From Stenotrophomonas sp. ZAC14D1_NAIMI4_1 (GTDB lineage Bacteria > Pseudomonadota > Gammaproteobacteria > Xanthomonadales > Xanthomonadaceae), in contig NZ_CP026001.1 of NCBI RefSeq assembly GCF_003086775.1, positions 3,562,125 through 3,626,124 on the forward strand: DNA of 64,000 bases, in the 5' to 3' direction. The notes beneath the pieces were generated by a model. That model saw nothing but the letters and a program-made list of their open reading frames with translations. It was not told where the DNA came from and did no database searches. The translations under genes and the position numbers were made by a program. Of the stretch, positions 1-12,743 are shown one piece after another (the first letter of the stretch is position 1; every line of letters starts with the position of its first letter).

Positions 1-314
1 GGGGCAGCCTTGTTCAGCACGGTGATGGCCGTGGCGATCACTTCCACCTTGCCGGTGGCCATCTTGTCGTTCACCGCGTGGCGGGCGCGCACCACGCCTT
101 CGACCTGCAGCACGTCCTCATAGCCCAGCGAAGCGGCCACGGCGAACACTTCGGCGTTGTCCACCTCCACCGTCACCTGCACGATGCCTTCATGATCTCG
201 AAGATCGATGAAGCAGACGCCGCCCTGGTTACGGGCCACGTCGGTCCAGCCGGCGAGGGTGACAGTCTGGCCAATCAGGGTCTCATCGACCAGGCCGCAG
301 AAGTGGGTACGCAT
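1..314 (-). CDS. aspS: aspartyl-tRNA synthetase, N-terminal part (cut by window edge)
   Basis: Charges tRNA-Asp with aspartate in the cytoplasm. Only the first ~104 codons lie in the window and the frame stays open to base 1. The visible protein starts [16 protein letters not shown] and contains [19 protein letters not shown], the OB-fold anticodon-binding domain typical of bacterial AspS, where the fold recognises the QUC anticodon. The ATG at 312-314 (minus strand) matches the usual AspS N-terminus. The neighbouring DUF3011 gene is divergent. The catalytic domain lies outside the window, so class II motifs and discriminating versus non-discriminating character cannot be judged. Confidence 0.93.
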   Translation of the reverse strand, partial: MRTHFCGLVDETLIGQTVTLAGWTDVARNQGGVCFIDLRDHEGIVQVTVEVDNAEVFAVAASLGYEDVLQVEGVVRARHAVNDKMATGKVEVIATAITVLNKAA

Positions 315-472
315 GGGGGAAAGCTCCGCTGGAGAACGCCGGCACCCGACGGGGGCCGGAAAGCCCCGTATTCTGCGGCCGAGGCCCCGGCCGGGGCAAA
401 TGCGGACAGTCACACGGGCTTTATCCGGCCCGTCCTTATAGTCGCGCACCACACACCGTATGGGGATTCGCC

Positions 473-1213
473 ATGAAACCGCTGTCCCTGGCCAGCCTGG
501 CCCTGACCTTGTCTGTGGGCGGCCTTGCCGGCCTCGCCCTGCCCGTCGCCCCCGCCGCTGCGCAGAACGGCGTCGTCCGCTGCGAAAGCCAGAACAACCG
601 GGAGCGGGTCTGCAACACCGGCTGGCGCAATGCGCAGATGGTGCGCCAGCTGTCCGGCTCGTCCTGCGTGGAGGGTCGCACCTGGGGCAGCCGCAACGGC
701 AGCATCTGGGTCACCAATGGCTGCCGCGCCGAGTTCGTGGAGGGCCGCGGTGGCTGGGGCGGCGGCAATGGCGGCAACTGGGGCGGTGGCAGCGGCGGCA
801 CCATCCGCTGCGAGAGCCAGGACAACCGCGAGCGCACCTGCCCGACCAACTGGCGCGGCGCGTCGCTGGTCCGGCAGATTTCCGGCTCGGCCTGCGTGGA
901 AGGCCAGACCTGGGGCATGCGCAACGGCTCGATCTGGGTCAACCGCGGCTGCCGCGGCGAATTCGCCGAGTCGCGTGGCGGCTGGGGCGGCGGCCACGGC
1001 GGTGGCTGGGGCGGCGGCAACAGCAACTATTCCGTCACCTGCAGCAGCAACAACAATCGCACCCAGAACTGCGACTGGGATGAACGACAGGGCCGCCCGG
1101 TGCTGCAGCAGCAGTTGTCGGGCAGTGCCTGCCAGGAAGGACGCAGCTGGGGCTATTCGCGCGGGCAGGTGTGGGTGAGCAACGGCTGCCGGGCGCGCTT
1201 CGGCACGCGGTGA
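473..1213 (+). CDS. DUF3011 domain secreted protein
   Basis: 246 aa. An N-terminal signal peptide (about residues 1-31, hydrophobic [20 protein letters not shown], cleavage near AAA-QN) sends it to the periplasm or outside. Three copies of a ~50-residue unit follow. Each has a Cys-rich start ([12 protein letters not shown]), a central QLSGSSC..GR.WG and an end like [13 protein letters not shown], and they are separated by Gly/Trp/Asn-rich linkers. This is the DUF3011 repeat, frequent in Xanthomonadaceae and of unknown biochemical role. The regular Cys pairs suggest disulfides in each unit. It is followed at once by an inverted REP pair that may end or stabilise the transcript. Confidence 0.85.
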   Translation: MKPLSLASLALTLSVGGLAGLALPVAPAAAQNGVVRCESQNNRERVCNTGWRNAQMVRQLSGSSCVEGRTWGSRNGSIWVTNGCRAEFVEGRGGWGGGNGGNWGGGSGGTIRCESQDNRERTCPTNWRGASLVRQISGSACVEGQTWGMRNGSIWVNRGCRGEFAESRGGWGGGHGGGWGGGNSNYSVTCSSNNNRTQNCDWDERQGRPVLQQQLSGSACQEGRSWGYSRGQVWVSNGCRARFGTR

Positions 1214-1216
1214 GGG

Positions 1217-1293
1217 GTAGCGCCGGGCCATGCCCGGCGAGCGCAGCGGCGCGGTCAACCGCAGGAAAGCCGCCGGGCATGGCCCGGCGCTAC
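1217..1293. repeat. inverted pair of GTAG-type REP palindromes
   Basis: Begins GTAGCGCCGGGCC and ends GGCCCGGCGCTAC, so two REP hairpins face each other and the whole 77 bp can fold into a long stem. This is the GTAG/CTAC-ended palindrome type known as SMAG in S. maltophilia. It sits between the DUF3011 stop and the convergent lipoprotein gene. Confidence 0.85.
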
Positions 1294-1313
1294 CCGGGTG
1301 GCTGAGGGAAGGG

Positions 1314-1955
1314 TCAGGGTGCCGGCGGGGCCTCGTCGCCCCACGGCGCCGGCGGCAGCGCCACCGGCTTGCTGAGATCGAATTCGGCGCGGAAGCGGCG
1401 TCCTTCCGGCCGGGTCAGCTCATAGACGAACCGCTGGTCCGGCTCGATCTCCATCGCCCAGGTATTGAACGTAGAGGCCAGCATGTTGGCACGGCGGAAC
1501 ATCGCCACTGAATCGCCATCGGCCGGAAACTGCTGGCGCTCGGCGGTGCCTGGCGGCTTGCTGTCGCCGCCATACAGGGTGATCGCATCCGGGCTGCCGT
1601 CGGCATGGCGGTGGTCGTGCTTGAGCTTCAGGCCGTTTTCGGTACGGGTGATGATCCAGGTCCGCGAATGGTCATCGCCGACATGGAACGGGATACGCAG
1701 CTCATGCCCTGGATCGGCGCAGCCGCGCACGTGCATCACCAGGCGCTGGCCGGCGAAGGGATCCTCGCCGGTCGGGGCCGGGGTGTCCTCGACAACCCTG
1801 CCCGCAAAGGCCTGGCCGCAGTGGGCGGCGATGGCCGCCATGAACGCATCGGCCGGGGCCGTGGACAGATCGTGGTTGATCGCTGGCGTCTGCTGCGAAC
1901 AGGCGGCCAGGCTGCACAGCGCGGCGACGGAAAGCAGGGGGGCACGTACATTCAT
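1314..1955 (-). CDS. hypothetical lipoprotein
   Basis: 213 aa. The N-terminus MNVRAPLLSVAALCSLAAC is a type II signal peptide with lipobox LAAC, so lipidation at Cys19 and attachment to an envelope membrane are expected. The mature part has no motif I can name. It is polar, with DDHSRTWIITRTENGLKLKH and a DLSKP-containing C-terminus, and looks like a small beta-rich periplasmic domain. It has its own promoter space and is separated from the L2 gene by about 60 bp. No function is assigned. Confidence 0.75.
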   Translation of the reverse strand: MNVRAPLLSVAALCSLAACSQQTPAINHDLSTAPADAFMAAIAAHCGQAFAGRVVEDTPAPTGEDPFAGQRLVMHVRGCADPGHELRIPFHVGDDHSRTWIITRTENGLKLKHDHRHADGSPDAITLYGGDSKPPGTAERQQFPADGDSVAMFRRANMLASTFNTWAMEIEPDQRFVYELTRPEGRRFRAEFDLSKPVALPPAPWGDEAPPAP

Positions 1956-2015
1956 GCCCCAACCCTAACGGCCATGCCGGGCAGGCGCAAACCGCAGCGC
2001 CCTGCCCCGCACGGC

Positions 2016-2921
2016 TCAGGGGATCATCGCATCGGCCAGCGCACCGACCCGCGCCAGCACGGCCGCACGCTGGTCATCATCCACCGATGCGCCCTGCAGG
2101 TAGGCGGTCACCACCCACGGCGCGCCACCGGCACGCGGCCACAGCACGGCGATGTCGTTGCGGGTGTCCTCGCCATTGCTGCCGGTCTTGTCGCCCACCC
2201 GCCAGCGCTTGCCGAGCCCGGCGCGCAGGCAGGCATCGCCGGTCTGGTTGTCGATCAGCCAATCGGCGAACTGCAGCCGGGATGCCGTCGACAGGCCATT
2301 GCCCACGGCGAAACGGGCCAGGCTGGCGGCCATCGCCGCCGGGCTGGTGGTGTCGCGCGGGTCGCCCTTCGCGAACCGGTTCATCTCCGGCTCGTAGCGG
2401 TCGTTGCGGGTGACCGCGTCGCCCTGCGCGCGCAGGAACGCCGTCAGCGCGGGCGGGCCACCATTGACGCCCAGCAGCAGGTTGGCGGCGGTGTTGTCAC
2501 TGGTGGTCAGCGTGCCCCGGCACAGGTCGCGCACGCTCAGGTCCTTGCCGACGTGGCGGCGGGCCACCGGGGCGTAGGACAGCAGATCCTTTTCGGCGAT
2601 CGGCACACGGGTGTCCAGCGAGACGCGGCCCGCATCGGCCAGGCTCAGCACGTGGGCCACCAGCATCGACTTGAACGTGCTGCACATCGGGAAGCGCTCG
2701 TCCTGGCGATGCCCGGCGATGCGACGACCGCTGCCGGTGTCCAGCACGGTTACGCCCAGGCGGCCGCCGCTGACCTTCTCCAGCGCGGCGAAATCGGCGG
2801 CATTGGCAATGGCGGCCGGCGCGGCCGGCACGGCGGCGGCAGCGCGCGCCAGTGCGGGCGCAAGCAGGGAGGATGCGAGGGCGGCACCACTGAACTGCAG
2901 GAATCGGCGGCGGGCGTGCAT
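2016..2921 (-). CDS. blaL2: class A serine beta-lactamase L2 (inducible cephalosporinase)
   Basis: Hydrolyses penicillins and cephalosporins in the periplasm through an acyl-serine intermediate. All class A motifs are present, numbered from the start used here: STFK at 81-84 (nucleophile Ser81), SDN at 141-143, the omega-loop Glu in EPEMN at 177, and KTG at 245-247. The N-terminus MHARRRFLQFSGAA has a twin-arginine signal, known for L2 of S. maltophilia. A longer frame reaches 2945, but the ATG at 2921 fits L2 length (301 aa here, about 303 expected) and puts the RR motif at the proper place. It is divergent from an AmpR-type regulator across a 176-bp control region, the arrangement in which AmpR senses cell-wall fragments and induces L1/L2. 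Confidence 0.96.
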   Translation of the reverse strand: MHARRRFLQFSGAALASSLLAPALARAAAAVPAAPAAIANAADFAALEKVSGGRLGVTVLDTGSGRRIAGHRQDERFPMCSTFKSMLVAHVLSLADAGRVSLDTRVPIAEKDLLSYAPVARRHVGKDLSVRDLCRGTLTTSDNTAANLLLGVNGGPPALTAFLRAQGDAVTRNDRYEPEMNRFAKGDPRDTTSPAAMAASLARFAVGNGLSTASRLQFADWLIDNQTGDACLRAGLGKRWRVGDKTGSNGEDTRNDIAVLWPRAGGAPWVVTAYLQGASVDDDQRAAVLARVGALADAMIP

Positions 2922-2997
2922 GGGCGGGCTCCGGTGGACGAGCACCGATTATCGGGAGCTGTGACGCGTCGCCACCAGCGGGAATTTTCAGGGGAAG

Positions 2998-3016
2998 GCA
3001 TGAAATGAATTCATGC
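2998..3016. promoter_or_regulatory. candidate AmpR operator (LysR T-N11-A box)
   Basis: GCATGAAATGAATTCATGC is an interrupted palindrome (7-5-7) that fits GCAT-N11-ATGC, the LysR-type T-N11-A pattern. It lies in the L2/ampR intergenic region, about 77 bp from the L2 start and 81 bp from the ampR start, the usual place for the shared AmpR site. Function is inferred. Confidence 0.6.
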
Positions 3017-3097
3017 CTGTCGCAAATGAACCCATGCCATGGCGAGGCTGCGACCTGTCGCGCTAGGATCAGCCATCACTCCACCTCACACCTGGCC

Positions 3098-3964
3098 ATG
3101 CTGCACCCGACCCTGCCGCTGAATGCCCTGCGCGCCTTCGAGGCCGCCGCCCGGCACCAGAACTTCACCCGTGCGGCGCTGGAGCTGTGCGTCAGCCAGG
3201 CCGCGCTCAGCCACCAGATCCGCGGCCTGGAGGACCGGCTGGGCATCCGCCTGTTCCACCGCCTACCGCGCGGGGTGGCATTGACCGACGAGGGCGCCGC
3301 GCTGTTCCCGGTGCTCAATGAATCCTTCGAGCGCATCTCGGCCAGCATCGCCCGCTACACCGGCGGCCCAGCGCGGGAAGTGCTGACGCTGGGCGTGGTG
3401 GGCACCTTTGCCACCGGCTGGCTGCTGCCGAGGTTGGCCGCGTTCGAAGCCGCGCACCCGGATATCGAGCTGCGCCTGCAGACCCACAACAACCGCATCG
3501 ACCTGGCCGGCGAAGGCCTCGACCTGGCGATCCGCTTCGGCGATGGCGACTGGCAGGGCCAGGCCTGCACGGCGATCCTCGAGGCGCCGTTCGCGCCACT
3601 GTGCGCGCCGGCGCTGGCGCGGCGCCTGAAGCAGCCGCGCGATCTGGGCACGGTGCCGCTGCTGCGGTCCTACCGCAGCGATGAATGGCCGCGCTGGCTG
3701 CAGACAGCCGGGGTGAGCGGCGTGGAAGCGCGCGGGCCGGTGTTTGATTCGTCGTTGACCGTGGCGATGGCCGCGGCCGGTGGCGCCGGCGTGGCCCTGC
3801 TGCCGCTGCGCATGTTCGAGCAGGAGCTGGCCGAAGGCCGCCTGCTGCAGCCGTTTGCGACCACGTTGGAACTAGGCCGTTACTGGCTGACGCGGCTGCG
3901 CTCGCGTGCCGAGCGCGAACCGGCCCGGCGCTTCCGCGAGTGGCTGCAGGCGCAGGGCGGGTAA
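3098..3964 (+). CDS. ampR: LysR-family regulator AmpR of beta-lactamase
   Basis: 288 aa from the ATG at 3098. An upstream ATG at 3005 lies inside the putative operator, and the shorter form begins MLHPTLPLNALRAFEAAARH as AmpR proteins do. The winged HTH spans about residues 8-65 (NFTRAALELCVSQAALSHQI) and the LysR substrate domain about 90-285. In this family the effector domain binds UDP-MurNAc-pentapeptide (repressing) or anhydromuropeptides (activating). The divergent L2 gene is the expected target. In S. maltophilia the unlinked L1 metallo-beta-lactamase is also under AmpR (family knowledge). A REP cluster follows the stop codon. Confidence 0.94.
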   Translation: MLHPTLPLNALRAFEAAARHQNFTRAALELCVSQAALSHQIRGLEDRLGIRLFHRLPRGVALTDEGAALFPVLNESFERISASIARYTGGPAREVLTLGVVGTFATGWLLPRLAAFEAAHPDIELRLQTHNNRIDLAGEGLDLAIRFGDGDWQGQACTAILEAPFAPLCAPALARRLKQPRDLGTVPLLRSYRSDEWPRWLQTAGVSGVEARGPVFDSSLTVAMAAAGGAGVALLPLRMFEQELAEGRLLQPFATTLELGRYWLTRLRSRAEREPARRFREWLQAQGG

Positions 3965-3967
3965 CCC

Positions 3968-4067
3968 CGCCGGGCATGGCCCGGCGCTACCGGGTAGTGC
4001 CGGCCGCTGGCCGGCAACCCGTTGATCTTCCGGGCGCATCGGAATGCCGGCCAGCGGCCGACACTAC
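3968..4067. repeat. REP cluster: one single and one inverted GTAG pair
   Basis: A hairpin ending in GGCGCTAC (3968-3990) is followed by an inverted pair starting GTAGTGCCGGCCGCTGG at 3994 and ending in CACTAC at 4067. It lies between the convergent ampR and ABC-F genes and may act as a bidirectional transcript end. Confidence 0.8.
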
Positions 4068-4070
4068 CCA

Positions 4071-5936
<1,866 letters not shown>

Positions 5937-6154
5937 GGGGGAAGGCGTCCATATAACCGAATGGAATGTGCTGGTAAGCACTGTTCCTGCGACGCAATTC
6001 TAGCGTTAACGAATACTTGACGCGCCCCGGGAAGCGACGCGGTCGCTCCACTTCTCTCCCTCGTCGAGTCCGCGCGCCTCCCGGGCCCCTCCCCCGCCAA
6101 TGCCCGTCAGCGCTAAATGCTTGCTTTTGCAACGTTTTTTCACATGACGCGCAT

Positions 6155-6183
6155 TTGACAGCTGTTTAAATTCCCGTTAATTG
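6155..6183 (+). promoter_or_regulatory. candidate sigma-70 promoter for the TonB receptor
   Basis: A TTGACA at 6155-6160, a 17-bp spacer and TAATTG at 6178-6183 lie in an AT-rich patch that stands out from the GC-rich surroundings, about 90 bp before the receptor start. The rest of 5937-6272 shows no gene. Confidence 0.5.
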
Positions 6184-6272
6184 CTGTATTGCGCACCGCA
6201 ACAACCGTCGTCCGCCTCACCCCCGTGATGTCGATTCCGGTGCCAGTTCCCGCCAACCGGAGCCCCACCCCG

Positions 6273-8660
<2,388 letters not shown>

Positions 8661-8663
8661 GCG

Positions 8664-8687
8664 GTAGTGCCGGCCGCTGGCCGGCAA
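8664..8687. repeat. single GTAG REP palindrome
   Basis: GTAGTGCCGGCCGCTGGCCG and its closing arm lie 3 bp after the receptor stop codon. The sequence is the same as the REP at 3994 and 56576. Confidence 0.75.
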
Positions 8688-8705
8688 CCCCTCGCCGCAT
8701 CTCTC

Positions 8706-8736
8706 ACACCCGCCGGAATGATCCGGCGGGTGTTTT
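8706..8736 (+). terminator. rho-independent terminator after the TonB receptor
   Basis: A perfect stem CACCCGCCGGA / TCCGGCGGGTG with a 4-nt ATGA loop is followed by TTTT. It ends transcription from the receptor before the convergent gene at 8757. Confidence 0.85.
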
Positions 8737-8756
8737 GTTATGTGCTGCGAGCAAGA

Positions 8757-9803
8757 TCAGCCGCGCGGCTGGCAATTGGACGTGCGATGACCTTCTGCGA
8801 TCACACGGACAGACTCGAGACAGTTGTCCAGACTGTCGAAATTCACGCTCACTTGAAGACCAGGCAGCGACCAGCTCGCGCTGCCAAACGTTCCTTCATC
8901 ACGCCAACGACTGGCTCGTTGGCCCATACGCTCTTCGAGAATGGACGGCGAATCATCGAATTGAAGACCGAATGGCAGCGGCCCGGCCCAGGCTCTTGAG
9001 TTTCCCAGTTGATCGCGAACGAAACTGATGCCCGTGCAAACCGGCTGGCCTCCGGGCACGCCCTGCCTACTGTCAAAGTAAAGGATGAAGCCATGCTCGT
9101 CGGCTCTATCGACGACCTCGCTGCTCGCCTCCGCCATCAGACTCGCAAGACCAAGGCCCCGGAACACGACCTGGAAATCGGGGTCATTGGTCGATCTGCC
9201 GAGCACAGCGAGCACCTGCTCCGCTGAAGGGTACTCGGGCGTTGCCGGTGCGCGAGCCAATGGGCGCATGGGAATTCCCAAGCTGATATCAAAGATCCCA
9301 CACGCTCCTGCCTGCTTGATGCATTCAGGCTGATACGTCAGACGGATGCGGTACTCGGGCAGCCACCAGGCGTCACGCTTGCCTGCGTGTAACCTGTCCC
9401 CGAATCCCGCCACGACGAACCTTTTGCGTGCTGCGGTCCTGTCGTCCTCCCACTGCAAGCCAAACGGCAGCTCGCCTTCATACCGGCGCATGACATCCGG
9501 AATGCCTGCCGTGACAGCAACGTTGGTGAAAATCAGCTGACCGCTCCTGCCATGCGAGGTAACAGATCGCCCATTCCAGTAGTTGCGCTCACTAAAGGAG
9601 AACAGCATGCCCTGCCCGCTCACACGCAGAATCGCTTCGTAAGGGCTCTTTGCAGGACGGGCCAGCTCCGGCCTGCGTCTGACGCCAAGCGATTGAAGCA
9701 TTGCCGTGACGGCTGGGTCAGTGGCGCTTCTGCCAAACAGCCCGGTAATTGCCTGGATGTGCACCACGCTTGCTGGGTGATTCATGGAAAGACCATTGTC
9801 CAT
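8757..9803 (-). CDS. unknown two-domain protein with immunity-like repeats
   Basis: 348 aa (ATG at 9803; 9785 is an alternative start, MNHPASVVHIQ). There is no signal peptide or membrane span, so it is probably cytoplasmic. The sequence shows an internal duplication. Both halves open with LFGRSATDP...LG or LGRSTNDP...LG, then carry ELPFGLQWEDDR or PLPFGLQFDDSPSILEERMG, then W-L-P and alternating beta strands. The downstream half is shorter. The LPxGLxF...S...V...G signature also occurs in gene 9830-10345 and is common in small proteins linked to polymorphic-toxin immunity. That link is analogy only. The composition is less GC-rich than its neighbours, suggesting acquired DNA. It probably forms an operon with 9830-10345 (26-bp gap). 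Confidence 0.7.
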   Translation of the reverse strand: MDNGLSMNHPASVVHIQAITGLFGRSATDPAVTAMLQSLGVRRRPELARPAKSPYEAILRVSGQGMLFSFSERNYWNGRSVTSHGRSGQLIFTNVAVTAGIPDVMRRYEGELPFGLQWEDDRTAARKRFVVAGFGDRLHAGKRDAWWLPEYRIRLTYQPECIKQAGACGIFDISLGIPMRPLARAPATPEYPSAEQVLAVLGRSTNDPDFQVVFRGLGLASLMAEASSEVVDRADEHGFILYFDSRQGVPGGQPVCTGISFVRDQLGNSRAWAGPLPFGLQFDDSPSILEERMGQRASRWRDEGTFGSASWSLPGLQVSVNFDSLDNCLESVRVIAEGHRTSNCQPRG

Positions 9804-9829
9804 TCAGGCGAGACGCACAACTGCCGCGC

Positions 9830-10345
9830 TTACGCTCGGCGATCAGTGCGATCCACCGGAATGCCAACGGATACGCAGCGAATCGAATCTCCGGGACCGA
9901 GGAAGTTAACTTTGAACTCCATGCCACCAATGCTCCATATTTCCACATTACCCGAGATACCCGCCTCGACAGGAGTTCCCGCATTCAGGGCTGCAAATCG
10001 CTCCCTCACATGGTGAGGAGACATTGAGAAATTAAGCCCATGGGGCAACGGGCCAGAGTAAGCACGTTTGTTTTTCTCAGATGCCCAGAACACGACATTG
10101 GTGAGTACCCAAGGCCCATCGTCCAGGTCATGATACGGAATGTCCTTAAGGAGTCCGACGTCCTTGAACTCCAACTGCAGCGCCCCCTCGCTGTCAGTCC
10201 ATATTCGCCTTCCAGCCAAGTTGAACGGATAGCGACGGAAGTCGACCTCGCCGATTTCCAGCTCAAGGAGCAATCGGGATAGGAAAGCCGAGCTGGTGTC
10301 CTGACCGACCGCCTGGATCACTACATCAATGTTTGGAAGATTCAT
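9830..10345 (-). CDS. unknown protein related to the domains of the gene at 8757-9803
   Basis: 171 aa starting MNLPNIDVVIQAVGQD (ATG at 10343-10345). It is a soluble single-domain protein with YSGPLPHGLNFSMSPHHV, followed by EIWSIGGMEFKVNF and a terminal beta strand. The order is the same as in each half of the downstream gene, so the two genes hold three copies of one fold. A much longer open frame runs upstream on this strand, but it is antisense to the antiporter gene and is not believed. It is the first gene of a two-gene unit. No toxin, effector or secretion gene is nearby. Function is not assigned. Confidence 0.65.
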   Translation of the reverse strand: MNLPNIDVVIQAVGQDTSSAFLSRLLLELEIGEVDFRRYPFNLAGRRIWTDSEGALQLEFKDVGLLKDIPYHDLDDGPWVLTNVVFWASEKNKRAYSGPLPHGLNFSMSPHHVRERFAALNAGTPVEAGISGNVEIWSIGGMEFKVNFLGPGDSIRCVSVGIPVDRTDRRA

Positions 10346-10850
10346 CTGATTGTTGGCCGATGCGGCGTGAGAAGGGCAGGCCTGCCTGGTCCGCAGAGCG
10401 GGGCAATCCATCCATGGTGACTTCTGCGGAAGGCACAGGGAACGTCGATCAGGCTGCGGGGTGCCAGCCCATCGAGCGCGTATCCGGGGAAGCCGGCCGG
10501 CTTCAGCTATCCCCGATTGGCGTGAATCCATTGGCGCGCAGGGACTTGTGAGCACACACTCACGTCTCGAATCCGTCGTCCTTCCTCGGCCCTTCCGAAG
10601 CAGCGGTGGCGCGGTCCCGGCCGCCAGTAGAGCAGGACTCAGCAGCCAAGCCAGGTCCGATTCCGACATTCCGCGCAGGCGCCAGCGGCGGATCCGCCCC
10701 CTCTCCCTCAGCAATGGCGCGGGACAGCGGATCGGCTCAGAGCCCTTTTCCTGCGGGAAAGAGAATCTGGCCCCATTCGCATTTAAGGTTTGCCGTATGT
10801 GGCTGCATCGGTGAAAATCGGGGCATCCCCCCGATTTCCTGCGAGTGCCG
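10346..10850. other. 505-bp region without a recognised gene
   Basis: It separates the divergent immunity-like operon from the antiporter gene. A palindromic stretch just before the antiporter (AAATCGGGG...CCCCGATTT, about 10815-10837) could form a hairpin in its leader. Open frames here have atypical composition and no recognisable domain. It may contain gene remnants left after loss of a partner gene. Confidence 0.4.
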
Positions 10851-12548
10851 ATGCACCATGACACCGACCTGATCAACATCGTGGCCGTTGGCCTGGGGCT
10901 CGCCTTCATCTTCGGCGCGCTGGCCAACAAGCTGCGCTTGTCTCCTCTGGTCGGGTACCTGGTGGCTGGCATCTGCGTCGGCCCGTTCACCCCCGGCTTC
11001 GTCGCCGACCAGGCGCTGGCCAACCAGCTGGCCGAACTGGGCGTGATGCTGCTGATGTTCGGCGTCGGCCTGCACTTCTCGCTGAAGGACCTGATGGCGG
11101 TGAAGGCCATCGCCATCCCCGGTGCCATCGGCCAGATCGCCGTGGCCACCCTGCTGGGCTGGGGCGTGGCCTGGCTGATGGGCTGGCCGGCCCTGCACGG
11201 GGTCATCTTCGGTTTCTCGCTGGCTACCGCCAGTACCGTGGTGCTGCTGCGGGCGATGGAAGAACGCCGCCTGCTGGAAACCCTGCGCGGCAAGATCGCG
11301 GTGGGCTGGCTGATCGTCGAGGACCTGGCCTGCGTCCTGGCACTGGTGATGATGCCGGTGCTGGCCGGCGTGTTCGGCCCCGACGCCGCCAAGGAAACCC
11401 ACACCCTCGGCAGCGTGCTGGCCGACATCGGCTGGACCTTCGTGCAGCTGGGCCTGTTCGTGGCGGTGATGCTGGTGGTTGGCCGCCGGGTCATTCCGTG
11501 GATCCTGGAGCGCATCGCCGGCACCGGTTCGCGCGAGCTGTTCACCCTGTCGGTGCTGGCCATCGCGCTGGGCGTGGCGTTCGGCTCGGCCATGCTGTTC
11601 GGCGTGTCCTTCGCGCTGGGCGCGTTCTTCGCCGGCATGCTGCTCAACGAATCCGAACTGAGCCACAAGGCGGCGCATGACTCGCTGCCGCTGCGCGATG
11701 CGTTCGCGGTGCTGTTCTTCGTGTCGGTGGGCATGCTGTTCGACCCCAACATCATCGTGCAGCACCCGTGGCAGGTGCTGGCGACGGTGGCCATCATCAT
11801 GTTCGGCAAGTCGGCGGCGGCGTTCTTCATCGTGCGCGCCTTCGGCCACCCCACCAGCACCGCGCTGACCATCTCGGCCAGCCTGGCGCAGATCGGCGAA
11901 TTCGCCTTCATCATCGCCGGCCTCGGCGTGGCGCTGCAGATCCTGCCCAAGGAAGGCCAGTCGCTGGTGCTGGCCGGTGCGCTGGTATCGATCATGCTGA
12001 ACCCGCTGGTGTTCGGCCTGCTGGACCGCTGGCAGGCCAAGCAGGAGCAGTCGCCGCAGGCGGCCGAGCCCGAAGAGGCCACCGGCCCGTCGCGCGACCT
12101 GCATGACCACGCCATCGTGATCGGTTATGGCCGCGTTGGCAGCGAGCTGGCCCAGGTGCTGCGCGACCGTGGCGTGCCGGTGCTGGTGATCGATGACAAC
12201 AAGGAACACGTCGAGCAGGCGCACGCCAGGGGCCTGGCGGCGATCCGCGGCAGCGCGGCGGCCGACCGGGTGCTGGCCGAGGCCCACCCGGAGCGCGCGA
12301 AGATCGCGGTGCTGGCCATTCCGCAGCCGCTGGAAGCCGGTGAGGCGCTGGCCAAGCTGCGGGCGATCAACCCGGACCTGACCCTGCTGGCGCGGGCGCA
12401 CAGCGATGCGGAAGTGAAGCATCTGCTGGAACACGGTGCCGATGGCACGGTGATGGCCGAGCGCGAGCTGGCGTATTCGCTGGCGGAGATGATCATGTCG
12501 ACGCCGCCGTACCGGAACCTGGGGCAGCACAGCATTCCGGTGGTGTGA
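10851..12548 (+). CDS. ybaL: YbaL-type monovalent cation:proton antiporter (CPA2) with RCK domain
   Basis: 565 aa from the ATG at 10851 (MHHDTDLINI, as in E. coli YbaL; a GTG six bases earlier is also possible). About 12-13 membrane segments cover residues 1-390, including LANKLRLSPLVGYLVAG and the very conserved LLMFGVGLHFSLKDLMAVKA. A cytoplasmic Rossmann TrkA-N/RCK domain follows from about 415 (HAIVIGYGRVGSEL) and should bind nucleotide and gate transport. Sequence is near-identical to YbaL in several long blocks, and it lacks the KefB/KefC-type C-terminus. Expected role: K+ or Na+/H+ exchange at the inner membrane. It is monocistronic. Confidence 0.92.
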   Translation: MHHDTDLINIVAVGLGLAFIFGALANKLRLSPLVGYLVAGICVGPFTPGFVADQALANQLAELGVMLLMFGVGLHFSLKDLMAVKAIAIPGAIGQIAVATLLGWGVAWLMGWPALHGVIFGFSLATASTVVLLRAMEERRLLETLRGKIAVGWLIVEDLACVLALVMMPVLAGVFGPDAAKETHTLGSVLADIGWTFVQLGLFVAVMLVVGRRVIPWILERIAGTGSRELFTLSVLAIALGVAFGSAMLFGVSFALGAFFAGMLLNESELSHKAAHDSLPLRDAFAVLFFVSVGMLFDPNIIVQHPWQVLATVAIIMFGKSAAAFFIVRAFGHPTSTALTISASLAQIGEFAFIIAGLGVALQILPKEGQSLVLAGALVSIMLNPLVFGLLDRWQAKQEQSPQAAEPEEATGPSRDLHDHAIVIGYGRVGSELAQVLRDRGVPVLVIDDNKEHVEQAHARGLAAIRGSAAADRVLAEAHPERAKIAVLAIPQPLEAGEALAKLRAINPDLTLLARAHSDAEVKHLLEHGADGTVMAERELAYSLAEMIMSTPPYRNLGQHSIPVV

Positions 12549-12560
12549 GGGGTGTGCGGG

Positions 12561-12743
12561 CGGCAGGGCTTGCAGCCCTGCACCTGCTGAATCAACGTCA
12601 ACGTCAAAAGCCTGCATTCCGTGGGATGGCGGGGGGGGTCCGGTGGCAGGGGACGCCGTAAACCCGTCCATGGGGGCTTGGTCGCGGCATCCATGCCGCT
12701 CACACCCCTGCCACCGGACCCACCCCGCCTTCGACAGGTTCCC
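12561..12743. repeat. composite repeat, copy 1 (with 102-bp covarying palindrome at 12628-12729)
   Basis: Arms starting GGCGGGG at 12628 and ending CCCCGCC at 12729 pair over about 25 bp with one mismatch (inner arm GGGTCCGGTGGCAGGGG). They enclose a ~52-bp core that begins ACGCCGTAAACCC and holds an inner stem GCGGCAT-CC-ATGCCGC. Upstream lie a GCAGGGCTTGCAGCCCTGC hairpin (12563-12581) and CAACGTCAA words. The downstream flank reads CTTCGACAGGTTCCC. All these parts recur in inverted order at 28846-29032. No protein gene is supported inside. Confidence 0.8.

Noticed and set aside
9830..12115. Long minus-strand frame of 761 codons
   Set aside because: Most of it is antisense to the antiporter gene. 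Only the last 171 codons (9830-10345) look like a protein.
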